From positions 1 to 8,488 of the forward strand of contig CAAGEF010000074.1 in NCBI GenBank assembly GCA_900768805.1: a stretch of DNA of 8,488 nt, written 5' to 3'. Shown piece after piece: positions 6,845 to 8,488 of the stretch (position 1 is the first letter of the stretch; every line of letters starts with the position of its first letter). The translations under genes and the position numbers were made by a program. Under the pieces are notes generated by a model that was given only the letters and a program-made list of their open reading frames with translations, did no database searches and was not told the origin of the DNA. Source of the stretch: Clostridia bacterium. GTDB lineage: Bacteria > Bacillota > Clostridia > TANB77 > CAG-508.

Positions 6845-7714
6845 TTATCCTTTCCGTTTTTTTCTAAGATTATTTGACATTATCAATTCTTTTTGAATTT
6901 TTTTCATTGACTTTTCATCAATCGATTTTACTATTTTTTCTAACATATATGGAATTACTGGTAAACTAGTAGGTTTTACTATTTTTAAATCTTGTATAAA
7001 ATCTTCTATAGATGTTAAATAAACACTTATTCCTTCATATAATTGATAAGCCATATATATATTAAAATTTAATATATGACAAAGTGGAAGTGCCAAAAGT
7101 ATTCTATCATCAGACTCATATGGAACTAATTCTCTTATCCCATATTCATTTGCAAGTAAGTTTGTTTGTGATAACATTACACCTTTTGGGTTACCAGAAG
7201 TTCCAGAAGTAAATGCCAAAACACTCATTTCTTCTGGTTTTTTATTCAAATCTAATTCTACATGATTTACAGTTAATTTTTCAGATAAATATATTTCTAA
7301 ATCTCTTTTAAACTCAATTGTTTTTATTCCTCTTTCTATACATACTGGATATACTTTATCAAGTGTTTTTTCATCGCATACAATACATTCTATATCTACA
7401 TTATCTAATATATTTTTTAAGTCATATGTTGTCCAAGTTTCATCAAGTGGAACTAATACACCAACATAAGTTATAACTGAAAAATATGTAACTATCCAAT
7501 CATAACAATTTTGACCCATTATTGCTATTTTTTTATCTTTTAAACCTAATGTATATAATTTCTTGGAAAAAGTTTGGACATCATCATATAATTGACCTAA
7601 TGTTTTTCCAAAAAAATTCCCATCTATTTTTTCATATATTGCAGTTTTATCTCTAAAATTTTTATTTATATGTTCCATATATTCAACATAATTTCTTGGA
7701 ATTGCGCTGCCCAT
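6845..7714 (-). CDS. N-terminal fragment of the broken acyl-CoA synthetase
   Basis: This 289-residue frame starts at ATG 7714, 5 bases after AGGAGG, and is the true beginning of the ligase. It contains the N-terminal Rossmann-like part and the P-loop TSGTSGNPKG (169-178), then LALPLCHILNFN (207-218). After the seven-A run it reads only four out-of-frame codons (RKKRKG at the end) before a TAA. It lacks the YGLTE motif and the whole C-terminal domain, so it would be inactive unless the frame is restored. Confidence 0.65.
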   Translation of the reverse strand: MGSAIPRNYVEYMEHINKNFRDKTAIYEKIDGNFFGKTLGQLYDDVQTFSKKLYTLGLKDKKIAIMGQNCYDWIVTYFSVITYVGVLVPLDETWTTYDLKNILDNVDIECIVCDEKTLDKVYPVCIERGIKTIEFKRDLEIYLSEKLTVNHVELDLNKKPEEMSVLAFTSGTSGNPKGVMLSQTNLLANEYGIRELVPYESDDRILLALPLCHILNFNIYMAYQLYEGISVYLTSIEDFIQDLKIVKPTSLPVIPYMLEKIVKSIDEKSMKKIQKELIMSNNLRKKRKG

Positions 7715-7736
7715 TAACCCCTCCTACACAAATACC

Positions 7737-7753
7737 ATAAAATATGATTTTAT
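7737..7753 (-). repeat. Short inverted repeat in the leader of the ligase gene
   Basis: ATAAAAT and ATTTTAT are separated by three bases (ATG) and lie between the predicted transcription start and the ribosome site. The arrangement is operator-like, but in such A/T-rich DNA seven-base arms can arise by chance. It matches no regulator site that I know. Confidence 0.25.
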
Positions 7754-7774
7754 CATTCGCTTTCATTATTTTTG

Positions 7775-7803
7775 ATTATATATCAAAGATTTTTTTTTTA
7801 CAA
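7775..7803 (-). promoter_or_regulatory. Predicted vegetative promoter for the ligase-glucosaminidase-propeller unit
   Basis: On the minus strand TTGTAA (7803-7798, four of six consensus bases) is followed after 17 bases by a perfect TATAAT (7780-7775). The spacer contains a ten-A run. Transcription would begin near 7768, giving a leader of about 54 bases to the ATG at 7714. It lies downstream of the hairpin at 7838-7910, the expected layout between two transcription units. Confidence 0.6.
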
Positions 7804-7837
7804 TACTTTAATTCGGTAAATTTAAATATATTCTTAC

Positions 7838-7910
7838 AAAAAAACAAATATATATTAATAATAATTTCGCACATATTTTCTGTTTTATATTATTGATATA
7901 TATTTGTTTT
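7838..7910 (-). terminator. A/T-rich hairpin with U-tract, probable terminator of the right-hand operon
   Basis: The arms 7841-7855 and 7896-7910 pair perfectly over 15 bases. After one mismatch (a G-U pair on the plus strand) they pair for 7 more, closing a 24-base loop. On the minus strand the hairpin begins 14 bases after the stop of the small coiled-coil gene and runs into seven U residues, as in a Rho-independent terminator. The stem is almost entirely A-T, with one G-C pair in the outer 15, so it is weaker than usual. It could instead act as a processing or 3'-end stability structure. Confidence 0.5.
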
Positions 7911-7923
7911 ATTATTAATTATA

Positions 7924-8355
7924 TTATTGATTTTGAGCTTGAATTTTAGCTATTTTTCTTTTATATCCTTCTATATTTAATTCTACTTCATTTAATTTAG
8001 TAACAGTATCATTTATTTGATTATCATACATTTTACTTAACTCTTTTAACTCTTCATCATTCATTTGATATAATTCTTCAATCCCAATTTTTCCTTTGTC
8101 CAAATCCATTTTTACTCTTTCTAGTTTTTGTTTGCTTACTGTTTGAGTAGAAAATTCATATTTTATTTGCTCTGGAGTTTGGTCTACTTTTTCATATTCA
8201 GGTTCTGGAGTAATTTTTTGTTGTTCAAATTCTAAATTTGAACTTTGAGTATCTAATTTAGTATTTTCTTTTTTTCCAAATAAACTTTTAAACCAATTTT
8301 TTATTTTTGCAAGAAATCCTTTATTTTCTGCAATTACTAAATTTTTATCATCCAT
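7924..8355 (-). CDS. Small hypothetical protein, amphipathic N-terminus and coiled-coil C-terminus
   Basis: I do not recognise this 143-residue protein. Residues 13-26 (KGFLAKIKNWFKSL in the longer numbering, followed by FGKK) form a basic, aromatic amphipathic helix of the kind that can lie on a membrane surface. The middle is a Gln/Glu/Pro-rich linker. The last 60 residues (KQKLERVKMDLDKGKIGIEE to the end) are charged and heptad-like, consistent with a coiled coil, with ELYQMNDEELKELSKMYDNQI as the most family-like stretch. I chose ATG 8355 because GGAGG lies 8 bases upstream; a TTG 15 bases earlier would overlap that site. The start is 4 bases after the stop of the preceding gene, so the two are probably translationally coupled. 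No function can be assigned. Confidence 0.8.
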   Translation of the reverse strand: MDDKNLVIAENKGFLAKIKNWFKSLFGKKENTKLDTQSSNLEFEQQKITPEPEYEKVDQTPEQIKYEFSTQTVSKQKLERVKMDLDKGKIGIEELYQMNDEELKELSKMYDNQINDTVTKLNEVELNIEGYKRKIAKIQAQNQ

Positions 8356-8359
8356 TAAA

Positions 8360-8488
8360 TTATCCTCCAATTAAATCATTTATCATATCATCATCTTTGG
8401 TATGAGTAGAGTCTTTCAAATTTTGTTTTAATGTTTGTAATTCTGAATTTTTCTGAACATATGTTGCTCCTAAATAATTACTTACAGC
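8360..8488 (-). CDS. Partial C-terminus of an unidentified protein (runs in from the right edge)
   Basis: An uninterrupted frame of 42 codons enters from the window edge and ends at TAA 8362-8360. The visible tail reads AVSNYLGATYVQKNSEL and continues with charged residues to INDLIGG. It matches no family that I recognise. Its two final Gly codons (GGA GGA) form the ribosome site of the next gene, and the tight spacing, frame and strand support a real upstream gene in the same operon. Confidence 0.6.
   Translation of the reverse strand, partial: AVSNYLGATYVQKNSELQTLKQNLKDSTHTKDDDMINDLIGG
8364..8368 (-). promoter_or_regulatory. Ribosome binding site embedded in the end of the upstream gene
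   Basis: GGAGG is formed by the last two Gly codons of the upstream gene and lies 8 bases before ATG 8355. It decides the start of the small coiled-coil gene in favour of that ATG rather than the earlier TTG at 8370, and suggests translational coupling. Confidence 0.7.

Larger units (their letters stand above)
6193..7714 (-). pseudogene. Frameshifted AMP-forming acyl-CoA synthetase / AMP-binding ligase
   Basis: The two open frames at 6845-7714 and 6193-6753 are halves of one adenylate-forming enzyme, which would activate a carboxylic acid (probably a fatty acid) with ATP and pass it to CoA. The second half is in the +1 frame. Removing one A from the seven-A run at 6857-6863 gives a continuous 506-residue product through LRKNGKDKRQKIF and FGGKLRYISIGGTNL. 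In that product the motifs are in the correct order: P-loop TSGTSGNPKG (169-178), QGYGLTECGP (333-342), YFKTGDLG (406-413), GRKKRLI (425-431) and GKNIYPSEIE (436-445). The protein stops at KRELA, before the usual final motif with the catalytic lysine (K-T-x-x-G-K-I-x-R). Possible explanations are a true pseudogene, a homopolymer sequencing error, or rescue by slippage. Substrate unknown. It is the first gene behind the 7775-7803 promoter. Confidence 0.85.

Noticed and set aside
6845..6863. Programmed -1 frameshifting at the A AAA AAA heptamer
   Set aside because: The heptamer is in the right phase for a -1 slip, but the homologous downstream frame is +1 (or -2) relative to the first ORF, so a -1 event would not join the halves.
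7715..7923. Riboswitch, T-box or small gene in the widest intergenic gap
   Set aside because: Apart from the hairpin, the promoter and a short inverted repeat, I found no conserved riboswitch core, no specifier-like structure and no open frame with a ribosome site.
8356..8370. TTG 8370 as the start of the small coiled-coil gene
   Set aside because: It would place the start on top of the GGAGG site and inside the upstream gene; ATG 8355 has ideal spacing.

Overview
The window is strongly A+T-rich and uses the standard code with AT-ending codons, AGA for Arg, strong AGGAGG-type ribosome sites and short U-tailed hairpin terminators. Together with LCP, zinc-ribbon/propeller and dockerin-bearing glucosaminidase proteins, this points to a low-GC Gram-positive anaerobe of the Firmicutes, probably an uncultured gut-type Clostridia lineage. 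That placement is an inference from style and gene content. Every supported gene lies on the minus strand, so transcription runs from high to low coordinates.

Right end (7924-8488): the last 42 codons of an unidentified gene are followed 4 bases later by a small, unrecognised protein with an amphipathic N-terminus and a coiled-coil C-terminus. This unit ends in an almost pure A/T hairpin with a U-tract (7838-7910). A promoter-like TTGTAA-17-TATAAT (7775-7803) then starts the next unit.

Centre (3016-7714): three closely packed genes run leftwards. The first is an AMP-forming acyl-CoA synthetase broken by a one-base expansion of an A-run; it also lacks the C-terminal catalytic-lysine motif. 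The second is a secreted GH73-like glucosaminidase with a two-repeat dockerin-like insert and a C-terminal SH3b domain. The third is a membrane-anchored protein with a zinc ribbon and seven propeller-type repeats. A G/C-containing hairpin terminator (3014-3060) closes the unit.

Left (1-2990): just beyond that terminator is a 411-residue cytosolic protein that I read, with modest confidence, as HopA1-like (the fold of a Pseudomonas effector and of class V lanthipeptide enzymes). Next comes a good promoter (TTGAAA-17-TAAAAT, 1709-1737) driving an LCP-family cell-wall polymer ligase with a long Asn/Thr-rich tail. The window ends in the first 46 codons of a Lys/Asn-rich protein in the same operon.

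The theme is cell-envelope maintenance: peptidoglycan hydrolysis, attachment of glycopolymers to peptidoglycan, and a membrane-anchored propeller. No mobile element, CRISPR array, tRNA or rRNA was seen. The main oddities are the broken ligase, the dockerin duplication and Cys/His cluster inside a wall hydrolase, and the orphan HopA1-like gene placed directly behind a terminator.
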